Shown: positions 1-8,874, counted from the first letter of the stretch. The stretch is DNA of 33,718 nt from JACMNW01 sp043721855 (GCA_043721855.1 JAYSPY010000065.1:1-33718), one strand, 5' to 3'. Program-made: numbers and translations. The notes: a model not told the origin generated them from the sequence alone.

Positions 1-785
1 CCCAGACCGTAGGCTTCCTGAATGATCGAGGTCAGGTCTTTGTTCGAGTAGAACGCGGTTACTGTCAAAGCATCTGCTTTGTAATCAACCGATACTGCAT
101 ACTGGTCACCATCAACCAAGCCGCCGGTTGCTGCGCCGTAGATCGCTTTGGCAGTCACTGCGCCAAATGTTGCAGCTACACCAGCGATGATGTGGGTCGA
201 ACCTGCATCATTGTCTTCGTAGCCCAAAGCAACTGTGTAGTCACCCAAAGCGTACTTTGCAGCAGCCGAGTAAGCTACTACGCTTGACACAGGGCCTTCG
301 GCCAAAGTTGGGTTGGTAACCGACGCATAGATCGTCAGATCGCCTGTCGAGTATTCATACAGAGCAGTTGGATCGTTACCACCACCGATGTAGGATACTT
401 CGTTCAGGTCGCCAAGGCCGGTCAGGCCAACGCCGGAAACTTGGCCAACTGCTGATTGTGCAGCTGTGTCAACGTCGCCCATGGTCAACTTGCCGAACGC
501 GCCGGAGATGAACACCGAGCCGGCGGTGCCAGCAGCAGCGCCGGCAGCATTGTCAGCGCGGAACGATCCGCCAAAATCAAGGCCGCCATCGGTGGAGCCT
601 GACAATGTGAATTTCACACGAGCGCGGCTGGTGAACTGCAGATCGCTTTCGTCAGTCGTCGCGGTGGAAGCAAGGTCAAAGTTGGAGATGATACCCATAC
701 GAGCGTCGCCCGAAAGTGTAACTTCAGCGGCTGCGAAGCCAGTGGTCGCTGCCAGCATGGTGGTAGCAAGAAGAATCTTTTTCAT
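1..785 (-). CDS. Outer-membrane porin, Rhodobacter type (3' end outside window)
   Basis: The visible part is about 261 codons from the start. It begins with a clear Sec signal peptide (MKKILLATTMLAATTGFAAA) followed by EVTLSGDARMGI, the usual first beta strand of the alphaproteobacterial porin family. The rest shows alternating polar/hydrophobic strands rich in Gly, Ala, Thr and Asp and has no cysteine, as expected for a trimeric beta-barrel that lets small solutes through the outer membrane. The ATG is preceded by GAGGGAAAACG, a good ribosome site. The reading frame runs off the left edge, so the C-terminal strands and terminal aromatic residue cannot be checked. It is divergent from the DUF3576 gene. 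The family call is firm; substrate preference is unknown. Confidence 0.9.
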   Translation of the reverse strand, partial: MKKILLATTMLAATTGFAAAEVTLSGDARMGIISNFDLASTATTDESDLQFTSRARVKFTLSGSTDGGLDFGGSFRADNAAGAAAGTAGSVFISGAFGKLTMGDVDTAAQSAVGQVSGVGLTGLGDLNEVSYIGGGNDPTALYEYSTGDLTIYASVTNPTLAEGPVSSVVAYSAAAKYALGDYTVALGYEDNDAGSTHIIAGVAATFGAVTAKAIYGAATGGLVDGDQYAVSVDYKADALTVTAFYSNKDLTSIIQEAYGL

Positions 786-814
786 CGTTTTCCCTCGTTT
801 TTAAAACGGTGACG

Positions 815-838
815 CCAATTCAGGGGAATCCGAATTGG
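815..838. promoter_or_regulatory. Inverted repeat in the porin leader
   Basis: CCAATTC (815-821) is repeated in inverted form as GAATTGG (832-838) with a 10-base loop, 30 to 53 bases upstream of the porin ATG. A second short palindrome, CGTTTT-T-AAAACG, lies between it and the start codon. They could be an operator or a structured mRNA leader; which one cannot be told from sequence. The rest of the 786-1078 gap should hold the two divergent promoters, but I cannot assign -35/-10 boxes with confidence. Confidence 0.35.
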
Positions 839-1078
839 GTATGAGCTTGTTTCGCCGCACGGGCCCCGGTTTGCAACGCGACTCTGCCTGCGCGCCCGAA
901 TGTCCGCCCGGATGATGCACGGATGTCACAGTGATTGGGCGGCGTTGTGACGGGGCCGGGCGATTTGGCGGCGAAATCCATACTGTCTATATGGCACCGA
1001 TATTTTGGTGCATTGGAAAATGCCTTGGCACGCCCCGGTGGGTCGGCTAGACAAGCGCCATATGTATTGGGGGACCGG

Positions 1079-1639
1079 ATGACATTGCATCGCCTCGCAC
1101 GCGCTTTGGCGATGTGCTGTTTGTCTGTAACGCTGATTGGCTGTGGTGGCGGCTTTGGGTCTGCTGATTCCGGGCTGTTTGGCCGCAAGAACCGGGATGC
1201 GGGCATACCATCCGATGCGCAGATGACCAGCAAAGCGGCGGGCGATGCGCAGCGCGCGGCACTGGCCAAGGCAAGCGGCGACGACAAGCCGCGATCAACG
1301 CTGTTTGATCTGTTCGGCAATGCCGCCGATCCGAACACCACGGTCGAGGTGAACAAGTATCTTTGGGTGGCAGCGCAAGATGTGCTGAATTTCCTGCCCA
1401 TCGAATCGGTTGATCCGTTTACCGGCGTTCTGGTCACAGGCTATGGCACGCCGCCCGGTGGTGGCCGTTCGTACCGCGCCACGGTGTATGTGCAAGACCC
1501 CGCCCTTGATGCGCGGTCATTGCGGGTGGCCTTGCAAGCGCGTGGGGGCGGTGCAGTGGCGCCAGAAACCCAGCGCGCGGTAGAAGATGCCATTCTGACC
1601 CGCGCACGCCAGTTGCGCATTCAGGACAGCAAGCTGTAA
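1079..1639 (+). CDS. DUF3576 family lipoprotein
   Basis: A protein of 186 residues. I chose the ATG at 1079 because GGGGGA precedes it and because it puts a lipoprotein signal at the N-terminus: MTLHRLARALAMCCLSVTLIG followed by a lipobox cysteine and a Gly-rich linker. The open frame continues upstream to 935, but that extension would bury the signal. The C-terminal two thirds (LWVAAQDVLNFLPIESVDPFTG, then a basic ILTRARQLRI end) match my memory of the DUF3576 family, common in Alphaproteobacteria and of unknown function. The protein is expected to be anchored in the envelope. A 180-base gap separates it from leuS, so it may be transcribed alone. Confidence 0.8.
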   Translation: MTLHRLARALAMCCLSVTLIGCGGGFGSADSGLFGRKNRDAGIPSDAQMTSKAAGDAQRAALAKASGDDKPRSTLFDLFGNAADPNTTVEVNKYLWVAAQDVLNFLPIESVDPFTGVLVTGYGTPPGGGRSYRATVYVQDPALDARSLRVALQARGGGAVAPETQRAVEDAILTRARQLRIQDSKL

Positions 1640-1819
1640 TCAGGCGCGCTTGGGCAGCATCTGGGGCAAGCTGCCGGGGCGCTGCCCGTCGCCATTGAGC
1701 TTGAACCAATGGCGCACCAATGGCGACCCCGGGATATTTTTGAACAGAAAAAGCCGTCTATGGACCTATGCCCCTGCATCGGTGTAACTCCGCGTGAAAT
1801 AGCATGCTGAGGACCAAAT

Positions 1820-4450
1820 ATGTCGCAATACAAACCCAGTGAGATAGAGCCGAAATGGCAGGCCGCCTGGGATGATGCGGGCACGTTTCTGGCCCGGCGT
1901 GACGCGGCGCGGCCGAAGTATTATGTGCTGGAGATGTTCCCCTATCCATCGGGCCGCATCCATATGGGGCATGTGCGCAACTATACCATGGGCGATGTGG
2001 TGGCACGCTATAAGGCGGCGCAGGGGTTTTCGGTGCTGCATCCGATGGGGTGGGATGCGTTCGGGATGCCTGCGGAAAATGCCGCGATGGAACGGGGCGG
2101 GCACCCGAAAGAATGGACCTATTCCAACATCGCCGAGATGCGCAAACAGATGAAGCCGCTGGGGCTTTCGATTGATTGGTCACGCGAATTTGCCACATGT
2201 GACCCCGACTATTACGGCCAACAGCAGGCGATGTTCATTGATATGATGGCGGCAGGGTTGGTCTACCGCAAAGCCGCCGTGGTGAACTGGGATCCGGTCG
2301 ATATGACCGTGCTGGCCAATGAACAGGTGATCGACGGCAAAGGCTGGCGGTCGAACGCGGCGGTTGAACGGCGCGAGTTGACGCAGTGGTTCTTCAAGAT
2401 TTCCGATTATTCGGGGGAATTGCTGAGTGCGCTGGATGGGTTGACGAACTGGCCGGACAAGGTGCGCCTGATGCAGGCAAACTGGATCGGCAAATCGCGG
2501 GGGTTGCAGTTTGCGTTCACGACCACGGGCGCGCCGGACGGGTTTGACCGGCTGGAGGTGTATACGACGCGGCCTGATACGTTGCTGGGGGCGTCTTTTG
2601 CGGCGATATCCCCGGATCATCCGCTGGCCAAGCATCTGGAACGGCATGATCCTGCGGTTGCGGGTTTTGTGGCGGAGTGTCGCCGCGGTGGCACCACTGC
2701 CGAGGCATTGGATACCGCCGAAAAGCGTGGGCTTGATACAGGCGTTCGGGTGCTGCATCCGTTCGATACCTCGGTTGAACTGCCGGTTTACATCGCGAAT
2801 TTCGTGTTGATGGACTACGGCACCGGGGCGATTTTCGGCTGCCCCGCGCATGACGCCCGCGATTTTGAATTTGCCACCAAGTATGGCTTGCCAATCCCAT
2901 CGGTGTTTGTGGCCGAAGGCGGCGATGAGGCGGCGTTGAGCGAAGCCTATGTTCCGATGAAGTCTGAAAAGGTGCGCTATATTCGCGGTTTTGCGGGCGA
3001 CGATGTGCAAACCGGCGATGCCGCCGTCACCGCCGCGATTGAATTTTGCGAGGCGGCGGGCGTCGGCCAAGGTGTGACCAACTACCGCCTGCGCGATTGG
3101 GGCATTTCACGCCAACGCTATTGGGGCTGCCCGATTCCGGTGATCCATTGCGCCAGTTGCGGTGTGGTGCCGGAAGACAAGGCCAACCTGCCTGTGCGTT
3201 TGCCCGATGATGTGACATTCGACATCCCCGGCAACCCGCTGGACCGCCACCCGACATGGCGGAATTGCAAATGCCCGAAATGCGGCGCGGATGCGCGGCG
3301 TGAGACGGACACGATGGATACCTTCGTCGATTCGTCCTGGTATTACGCGCGGTTCACCGCACCGCATGCGACGACGCCGACCGTGGCCGAAGATGCCGCC
3401 TATTGGATGAACGTCGATCAATACATCGGCGGCGTGGAACACGCGATTTTGCACCTGCTTTACAGCCGCTTTTTCGCCCGCGCGATGAACAAGACCGGCC
3501 ATCTGCCCGCAACCGCGATCGAACCCTTCAATGCGCTGTTCACCCAAGGCATGGTGACGCATGAGATTTATATGACGACTGAGCAGACGGCCGTTATTGA
3601 AGAGCCGTCGGTTTCGTTCGCCGACGGCAATGCGAGGGCAGGAGGTGCAATCCTTCAAATTCGGAAAAAATACCATTTACCCGAAGAGGTTGAGCGATCC
3701 GAGGGTGGTGCGACTTTGAAAGCAACGGGCGAGCCGGTCAACGTCATCCCCTCCGCCAAGATGTCGAAATCCAAAAAGAACGTCGTCGATCCAGACAAAA
3801 TCATCGCGGCCTTTGGGGCCGATACCGCGCGCTGGTTCGTGTTGTCGGATTCTCCGCCCGAACGCGATGTGGAATGGACAGCATCCGGGGCCGAGGCCAC
3901 GCATAAGCACCTCGCCCGCGTCTGGGCTTTGTGTTCGCGCATCGGCGAAATGCCTGCGGGCCATGTGGGCGTGGACGATGTCGCCATCGCCCGCGCCTCC
4001 GCCCGCGCGGTGCAGGATGTGACGCATGGCATCGAAAGCTTTACCTTCAACAAGGCCATCGCCAAGCTGTACGAATTCACCAGTATCCTGTCACGCTCCA
4101 ACGGGTCCACCCATGCCATGAAAGCCGCCATCCGCACGCTGGCGCAATTGATGCAGCCGATGACGCCGCATATCGCCGAATCGATCTGGGCCTATCAGGG
4201 CGGTGCCGGGCTTTGTGCCAATGCCCCGTGGCCCGTGGCCGATCCGGCGCTGCTCGCCTCCGATACCGTGACCCTGCCGATCCAGATCAACGGCAAGCGG
4301 CGGGCGGAAATCAGCGTGCCAAAAGATATGCCCCCGGCAGAGGTTGAAAAACTGGTGCTGGCGGATGAAGCTGTGATCAAGGCTTTGGGTGGGATGCCGC
4401 CGAAAAAGCTCATCGTTGTTCCGGGGCGGATTGTGAATGTCGTCATCTGA
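1820..4450 (+). CDS. leuS: Leucyl-tRNA synthetase
   Basis: A class I aminoacyl-tRNA synthetase of 876 residues that charges tRNA-Leu in the cytoplasm. The HIGH signature is HMGH at residues 48-51 and KMSKS is at 647-651. The CP1 editing domain shows the TTRPDTLLGA segment and GTGAIFGCPAHD with the editing aspartate. A zinc-knuckle-like CPKCGAD and DSSWYYARF follow before the catalytic half is completed, and the C-terminal tRNA-binding domain is present. TGAGGACC precedes the ATG. The protein is slightly longer than usual because of extra residues just before KMSKS (about residues 585-620, see findings). The last 14 bases overlap lptE, so the two are probably translationally coupled. The order leuS-lptE-holA is also found in E. 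coli. Confidence 0.98.
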   Translation: MSQYKPSEIEPKWQAAWDDAGTFLARRDAARPKYYVLEMFPYPSGRIHMGHVRNYTMGDVVARYKAAQGFSVLHPMGWDAFGMPAENAAMERGGHPKEWTYSNIAEMRKQMKPLGLSIDWSREFATCDPDYYGQQQAMFIDMMAAGLVYRKAAVVNWDPVDMTVLANEQVIDGKGWRSNAAVERRELTQWFFKISDYSGELLSALDGLTNWPDKVRLMQANWIGKSRGLQFAFTTTGAPDGFDRLEVYTTRPDTLLGASFAAISPDHPLAKHLERHDPAVAGFVAECRRGGTTAEALDTAEKRGLDTGVRVLHPFDTSVELPVYIANFVLMDYGTGAIFGCPAHDARDFEFATKYGLPIPSVFVAEGGDEAALSEAYVPMKSEKVRYIRGFAGDDVQTGDAAVTAAIEFCEAAGVGQGVTNYRLRDWGISRQRYWGCPIPVIHCASCGVVPEDKANLPVRLPDDVTFDIPGNPLDRHPTWRNCKCPKCGADARRETDTMDTFVDSSWYYARFTAPHATTPTVAEDAAYWMNVDQYIGGVEHAILHLLYSRFFARAMNKTGHLPATAIEPFNALFTQGMVTHEIYMTTEQTAVIEEPSVSFADGNARAGGAILQIRKKYHLPEEVERSEGGATLKATGEPVNVIPSAKMSKSKKNVVDPDKIIAAFGADTARWFVLSDSPPERDVEWTASGAEATHKHLARVWALCSRIGEMPAGHVGVDDVAIARASARAVQDVTHGIESFTFNKAIAKLYEFTSILSRSNGSTHAMKAAIRTLAQLMQPMTPHIAESIWAYQGGAGLCANAPWPVADPALLASDTVTLPIQINGKRRAEISVPKDMPPAEVEKLVLADEAVIKALGGMPPKKLIVVPGRIVNVVI

Positions 4451-4934
4451 TCGCCGCCAGTTTCTGTTGCTGATGGCAGCCCTGCCCGTTGCGGGTTGCG
4501 GCTTTGCGCCCGCTTACGGCACCGGTGGTGCGGCGGCGGGCTTGCAAGGCCGCATCCGGGTGGATGATCCGTCCGAAAAGAACGGCTTCGATCTGGTCCA
4601 GCGGCTGGAAGAACGCCTGTCACGCCCCGATGCGCCGCGATACGCGCTGTCCTACATCATCACCACCAACGCCATCGGCGTGGGCATCACGCCCGAAAAC
4701 GCGATTACGCGCTATAATCTGACGGGGGCCGTGGATTGGGGCCTGACTGATACTGCCACTGGCACGCGGCTGACCGGGGGCCGCGTCAACAGTTTCACCT
4801 CGTATTCTGCCACAGGCTCCACCGTGGCGGGCCTTGCGGCAGAACAAGACGCGGCCCTGCGCCTGATGCGCATTCTGGCTGATCAGATTGTTACCCGCCT
4901 GATCGCCACGTCGGGGCAATGGGCCACACCATGA
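4437..4934 (+). CDS. lptE: LPS-assembly lipoprotein LptE
   Basis: A 165-residue envelope protein. The N-terminus has a twin-arginine-like RRQF and a hydrophobic stretch ending in a lipobox (LPVAGC), so it should be a lipid-anchored outer-membrane protein. LptE is the plug that works with LptD to insert LPS into the outer leaflet. Primary sequence is weakly conserved in this family; I rely on size, the GFAPAYG start of the mature protein that is typical of alphaproteobacterial LptE, and the position between leuS and holA, which is conserved widely. It overlaps leuS by 14 bases and ends 7 bases before holA, so it lies in the same transcript. Function fits with waaA-like and lpxK genes further along. 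Confidence 0.85.
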   Translation: MSSSDRRQFLLLMAALPVAGCGFAPAYGTGGAAAGLQGRIRVDDPSEKNGFDLVQRLEERLSRPDAPRYALSYIITTNAIGVGITPENAITRYNLTGAVDWGLTDTATGTRLTGGRVNSFTSYSATGSTVAGLAAEQDAALRLMRILADQIVTRLIATSGQWATP

Positions 4935-4941
4935 TAGCTGT

Positions 4942-5961
4942 ATGATTCTGCGCGGGGCAGAGGCATCACGCTATTTCGCCAAACCCGATGCCGCCCGCGC
5001 GGGCCTGCTGATTTTCGGGGCCGACCCGATGCGTGTGGCCATCGCGCGGCAAGATGTGATCGCAGCCCTTATTGGGCCAGAGGGCGAATCTGAAATGCGC
5101 CTTGCCCGCATTGCTGCCGCCGATCTGCGCAAAGACCCCGCCCTGCTGATGGACGCATTAAAAGCGCAAGGCTTTTTCCCCGGCCGCCGCGTCGCCCTGC
5201 TGGAAGATACGACCGACGCAATGATGCCGCTGGTCGAGGCGGCGCTAAAAGACTGGCGCCCCGGGGATGCGATTTTGGTTGTGACTGCGGGCGGGCTGAC
5301 TGGCAAATCGACGCTGAAAAAACTGTTCGAGACGCGGCCCGATGTTTATTCGGCCGGGTTATATGACGATCCGCCAACCCGTGAAGATATCGAGGCGGCA
5401 CTGAAAAAAGCGGGCCTCACCGCGATTGACCGCGATGCGATGGTGGACCTGACCACCCTCGCCCGTGCGCTGGACCCCGGCGATTTCCGCCAGACACTGG
5501 AAAAGATCGCGCTGTATAAATGGGGCGATTCTACGCCCCTGACCCCCGCCGAGGTGGCCCTGATGGCCCCCGCCACGATCGAGGCGGAACTGGACGATCT
5601 GCTGAATGCCGTCGCCGATGGCCGCAGTGCTGCGATTGGCCCCCTGCTGCGCCGTCTTGAAGGCCAGGGCACCAACCCGGTCAGCCTGTGCATCGGCGCT
5701 TTGCGCCATTTTCGCACGTTGCATTCGGCATCGGCAGACCCCGGCGGCCCCGCATCCGGCCTTGCCCGCGCGCGCCCGCCCGTCTTTGGCCCCCGCCGCG
5801 ATATCATGCTGCGCCAGGCCTCTGGCTGGGGATTGCGCAGCTTGGAACAAGCCCTTGCCCTGCTGGTGGAAACAGACCTGACCCTGCGCTCCACCTCCCG
5901 CGCGCCGACCATGGCTGTGATGGAACGCGCCCTGATCCGCCTTGCGATGATGCGGCGCTAA
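4942..5961 (+). CDS. holA: DNA polymerase III delta subunit
   Basis: A 339-residue clamp-loader subunit. Delta opens the beta sliding clamp within the delta/delta'/gamma-tau complex at replication forks. The length is usual for the family. Features seen are an N-terminal degenerate AAA+ domain without a P-loop, the segment LLIFGADPMRVAIARQDVIAAL, the motif LTGKSTLKKLFE, and a C-terminal helical domain ending in LETDLTLRSTS-like residues (here LVETDLTLRSTSRAPTM). The start lies 7 bases after the lptE stop, in the order leuS-lptE-holA. The whole cluster seems to be one operon and the next gene begins 18 bases later. Confidence 0.93.
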   Translation: MILRGAEASRYFAKPDAARAGLLIFGADPMRVAIARQDVIAALIGPEGESEMRLARIAAADLRKDPALLMDALKAQGFFPGRRVALLEDTTDAMMPLVEAALKDWRPGDAILVVTAGGLTGKSTLKKLFETRPDVYSAGLYDDPPTREDIEAALKKAGLTAIDRDAMVDLTTLARALDPGDFRQTLEKIALYKWGDSTPLTPAEVALMAPATIEAELDDLLNAVADGRSAAIGPLLRRLEGQGTNPVSLCIGALRHFRTLHSASADPGGPASGLARARPPVFGPRRDIMLRQASGWGLRSLEQALALLVETDLTLRSTSRAPTMAVMERALIRLAMMRR

Positions 5962-5979
5962 AGCCAAAGGACCATCCAG

Positions 5980-6411
5980 ATGCACGCCTTCGCCGATCTG
6001 CACCACGCCTGCGCCGACCTTGGCACCATTCTTTTCACGGTCACCGTGCTGGACCCCGCCCGCGATCTGTGTTGGCGGGCCTATACCTCGCATCCTGTCG
6101 AATATCCCACCCAGGGCACCAAGCCGCTGACCCATGACGCGTGGCATGACCAAGTCATTACCCGCCGCGAAACCTTTGTCGCCAACACCCCCGCCGCGTT
6201 TGAAAAAGTGTTCTTCGATCATGCGCTTATCACGTCACTTGGTCTTGGATCCGCGGTAAACATCGCCGTGGCCGACGCATCCGGTTCGGTTCGCGCCACC
6301 GTGAACCTGCTGGCGGAGGCGGGGCATTTCACCGACACCAAACTCCCCGGCTACCAACGGCTGGTCGCAGATCACCGGACGGCGCTGCTTGCTGCACTTG
6401 CCCCTGCTTGA
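5980..6411 (+). CDS. Small GAF-domain-like protein
   Basis: A 143-residue soluble protein with no signal peptide or membrane segment. AAAGGACC precedes the ATG, 18 bases after holA, so it is probably the last gene of that operon. The pattern LGTILFTVTVLDPARDLCWRAYTS, then a central ETFVANTP, then LGLGSAVNIAVAD and a TVNLL strand, fits a single GAF fold as found in small Rhodobacteraceae proteins I recall. GAF domains bind small molecules such as nucleotides or tetrapyrroles; the ligand here is unknown. No catalytic residues can be named. The family call is from memory of similar proteins and is moderately sure. Confidence 0.6.
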   Translation: MHAFADLHHACADLGTILFTVTVLDPARDLCWRAYTSHPVEYPTQGTKPLTHDAWHDQVITRRETFVANTPAAFEKVFFDHALITSLGLGSAVNIAVADASGSVRATVNLLAEAGHFTDTKLPGYQRLVADHRTALLAALAPA

Positions 6412-6442
6412 CATCCACGCCACCAACCTGATCCTGCCTCGC

Positions 6443-7345
6443 ATGGCCTTCACGCTTCGCCAGCTTCAATTTTTCATCGCGGCCGCCGAACAGGGGTCTG
6501 TTTCCGGTGCCGCACGGGCGCTGTCAATCTCGCAATCCTCGGTCACCGAAGCCATCCGCGCGCTGGAAAATGATCTTGGTGTGACCCTGTTTGACCGCCA
6601 AGCGCGGGGCATCGACATCACCCACAAAGGATCGGCCTTCCTGCGCCATGCCCGCCAGATCCTCGCCGATGTCGCCATTGCCCGCACCACCTTTCAAAAC
6701 GATGCTGAAACAGCCACGGGCAGGCTTTCACTTGGCGTCACGTCTCTTGTGGCAGGCTATGTTTTGTCTGACATCCTGTCGCGCTTTCGCCGCGCCTTTC
6801 CGCAGGTTGAACTGAACGTCATCGAAGACAACGGCGATTACCTGCAACATCTGCTCATCAGCGGCGAATTGGATGTGGCGGTGCTGCTGACATCGTCGGT
6901 CAAAGACCGCATGGCGCTGCATGTCGAAACGCTGCTGGTGTCGCCTTACCGGCTGTGGCTTCCCCTCGCCCACCCGCTGGCCCAACAAGAGGCGATTGCA
7001 CTTGATGAACTCGCCGGTCAGCCGCTGATCCAATTGATGGTGGACGAAATCGAAGAATCAACCCGACGCCTGATGGCAGCACTTGCCGTCAAACCACAAA
7101 TCGCCTTTCGCACAAGATCGGTCGAGGCCGTGCGCAGCCTTGTCGCCACAGGTGCTGGTCTCGCAATCCTACCATCGCTTGTCTACCGCCCATGGTCGCT
7201 TGAAGGTGACCGCATCGAAATTCGCGACGTCTCGGGCGACTTGCCGTCAGTCCAGGTCGGCCTTGCATGGCGGCGTGGCGCACCTCTGGCCCCACCTGCG
7301 CTTAATTTCATCCGCTCTGCCCAAACAGCCATCTCATCGCGCTGA
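6443..7345 (+). CDS. LysR-family transcriptional regulator
   Basis: A 300-residue regulator when started at ATG 6443, which puts MAFTLRQLQFFIAAAEQGSV, the normal LysR N-terminus, at residue 1. The open frame goes further upstream, but this start avoids overlapping the GAF gene. Residues 1-60 form the winged helix-turn-helix (GAARALSISQSSVTEAIRAL) and residues from about 90 form the periplasmic-binding-type effector domain (LSLGVTSLVAGYVLSDIL). It lies directly upstream of, and on the same strand as, the ydcSTUV-patD-like operon, 213 bases before ydcS. Control of that operon is therefore a reasonable inference, though LysR genes more often face away from their targets. The effector might be a polyamine or its breakdown product. 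Confidence 0.9.
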   Translation: MAFTLRQLQFFIAAAEQGSVSGAARALSISQSSVTEAIRALENDLGVTLFDRQARGIDITHKGSAFLRHARQILADVAIARTTFQNDAETATGRLSLGVTSLVAGYVLSDILSRFRRAFPQVELNVIEDNGDYLQHLLISGELDVAVLLTSSVKDRMALHVETLLVSPYRLWLPLAHPLAQQEAIALDELAGQPLIQLMVDEIEESTRRLMAALAVKPQIAFRTRSVEAVRSLVATGAGLAILPSLVYRPWSLEGDRIEIRDVSGDLPSVQVGLAWRRGAPLAPPALNFIRSAQTAISSR

Positions 7346-7558
7346 CATGTCGCTTGACTGAAGTGTCTTCCTTTTCGCAAAAATACTCCCGCCGGAGGCA
7401 AGCATCAGTCACAGACACTGGCCTCAAGCCATCGGAAAAACAAATACCACCCTTCTGCGTTTTGATATTGCGAAACTCGTTCACTTCCCTACCCTGCCCT
7501 CAAGTCCGAAAAACCGGCGGCTCTGGCATGACTGCGGGGCGCAAACTTCAGGGAGGTT

Positions 7559-8716
7559 ATGATGAACACATTGAAACTGATGGGCACAACCGCGCTTGCC
7601 GCACTGATCGGCCTGACCCCGGCGTTTGCACAGATGACCGAAGTTGGCGCATCCGAAGGCCAGCTGAATATTGTGGCATGGGCCGGTTATGTTGAGCGGG
7701 GCGAAACCGACAAGGCCTTTGACTGGGTCACAAAATTCGAGGCAGACTCCGGCTGCAAGGTGAATGTCAAAACCGCAGCCACCTCGGATGAAATGGTTGC
7801 CCTGATGAACGAGGGCGGGTTTGATCTGGTCACCGCATCGGGTGACGCATCGCTGCGGCTGATCGCGGGCAAGCGGGTGCAACCGGTCAACGTCGATCTG
7901 ATCCCGTCCTGGGCAACGGTTGATGACCGCCTGAAAGACGCGGCCTGGCATACGGTTGACGGCGTGCATTACGGCGTGCCCTACATGTCCGGTTCGAACG
8001 TGCTTTTGTACAACACCGAGGTTTTCGGCGACACGCCGCCAACCTCGTGGAGCGTGGTGTTCGAAGAACAGATGCTGCCCGATGGCAAAACCAACAAAGG
8101 CCGGGTGCAAGCCTATGACGGGCCGATCCACATCGCTGATGCAGCACTTTATCTGATGACCAAAAAGCCGGAACTTGGGATCACCAGCCCGTACGAGCTG
8201 AACGAAGTTCAATATAAAGCCGCCCTCGATCTGCTGCGCCAACAACGCCAGCTGGTTTCGCGTTATTGGCATGACGCCTTCATCCAGATCGACGACTTCA
8301 CCAATGAAGGCATCGCTGCCTCCGGTTCGTGGGAGTTTATGTCGAATGTCCTGCAATCGTCCGGTCAGAAAGTGGATTCCGTCATCCCGGTGGAAGGTGT
8401 AACAGGCTGGGCGGATACGTCGATGATCGCGGCGGATGCTGTGAACCTGAACTGCGCCTATAAGTGGATCGACCATTCCCTATCATCAAACTTGCAATCG
8501 GATCTTTCCGTCTGGTTTGGCGGCATTCCGGTTGTGCCTGCCGCCTGTTCCAACGGATCAGGCATGCAGACAGCAGAAGGATGCGTTGGCAACCAAAGCG
8601 AGAACTTCGATAAAATCCGGTTCTGGACCACACCCACCAGCAAATGCCCACAGGGCGACTGCGTGCCGTATTACCGCTGGGTTTCTGATTACATCGGCGT
8701 CATCGGCGGGAGGTAA
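7559..8716 (+). CDS. ydcS: ABC importer periplasmic binding protein, YdcS-like (putrescine?)
   Basis: A 385-residue secreted binding protein (E. coli YdcS is of similar size). The signal peptide runs to about residue 24 (ending LTPAFA-Q). From memory it aligns almost throughout with E. coli YdcS: IVAWAGYVERGETDKAFDWV, KVNVKTAATSDEMVALM, GFDLVTASGDASLRLI, NKGRVQAYDGPIHIADAALY, EGVTGWADTSMI and the C-terminal YIGVIGGR. It would capture its ligand in the periplasm and hand it to the YdcUV permease. A strong site, CAGGGAGGTT, precedes ATG 7559; the second ATG at 7562 is an alternative. The PatD-type dehydrogenase at the operon end points to putrescine as substrate. E. coli YdcS has also been linked to polyhydroxybutyrate synthesis; nothing here tests that. 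Confidence 0.92.
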   Translation: MMNTLKLMGTTALAALIGLTPAFAQMTEVGASEGQLNIVAWAGYVERGETDKAFDWVTKFEADSGCKVNVKTAATSDEMVALMNEGGFDLVTASGDASLRLIAGKRVQPVNVDLIPSWATVDDRLKDAAWHTVDGVHYGVPYMSGSNVLLYNTEVFGDTPPTSWSVVFEEQMLPDGKTNKGRVQAYDGPIHIADAALYLMTKKPELGITSPYELNEVQYKAALDLLRQQRQLVSRYWHDAFIQIDDFTNEGIAASGSWEFMSNVLQSSGQKVDSVIPVEGVTGWADTSMIAADAVNLNCAYKWIDHSLSSNLQSDLSVWFGGIPVVPAACSNGSGMQTAEGCVGNQSENFDKIRFWTTPTSKCPQGDCVPYYRWVSDYIGVIGGR

Positions 8717-8726
8717 GGCTTAACTA

Positions 8727-8845
8727 CCCCCCACCCCAACCCTCCCCACAAGGGGGAGGGGGAAACCCAATCCTGCAACCCTGCGCATCCGGTGAAAACT
8801 TGATGCCTCCCCTCCCCCCGGTGGGGAGGGGTTGGGGGTGGGGGG
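8727..8845. repeat. GC-rich imperfect inverted repeat between ydcS and ydcT
   Basis: The left arm (8727-8749, CCCCCCACCCCAACCCTCCC followed by CAC) pairs with the right arm (8821-8845) with only two single-base bulges. An inner purine-rich block at 8750-8763 (AGGGGGAGGGGG) can pair with the pyrimidine-rich block at 8807-8820. The whole element fills most of the gap between the binding-protein and ATPase genes. Similar C-rich/G-rich palindromes are common between genes in Rhodobacteraceae. It may act like REP sequences, protecting upstream mRNA or damping downstream expression. Confidence 0.8.
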
Positions 8846-8874
8846 ACCACGCGCACCACAATCAAAGGCCTGCC

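Noticed and set aside
935..1078. Upstream extension of the DUF3576 gene
   Set aside because: The 48 extra residues precede a clear lipoprotein signal and have no ribosome site.
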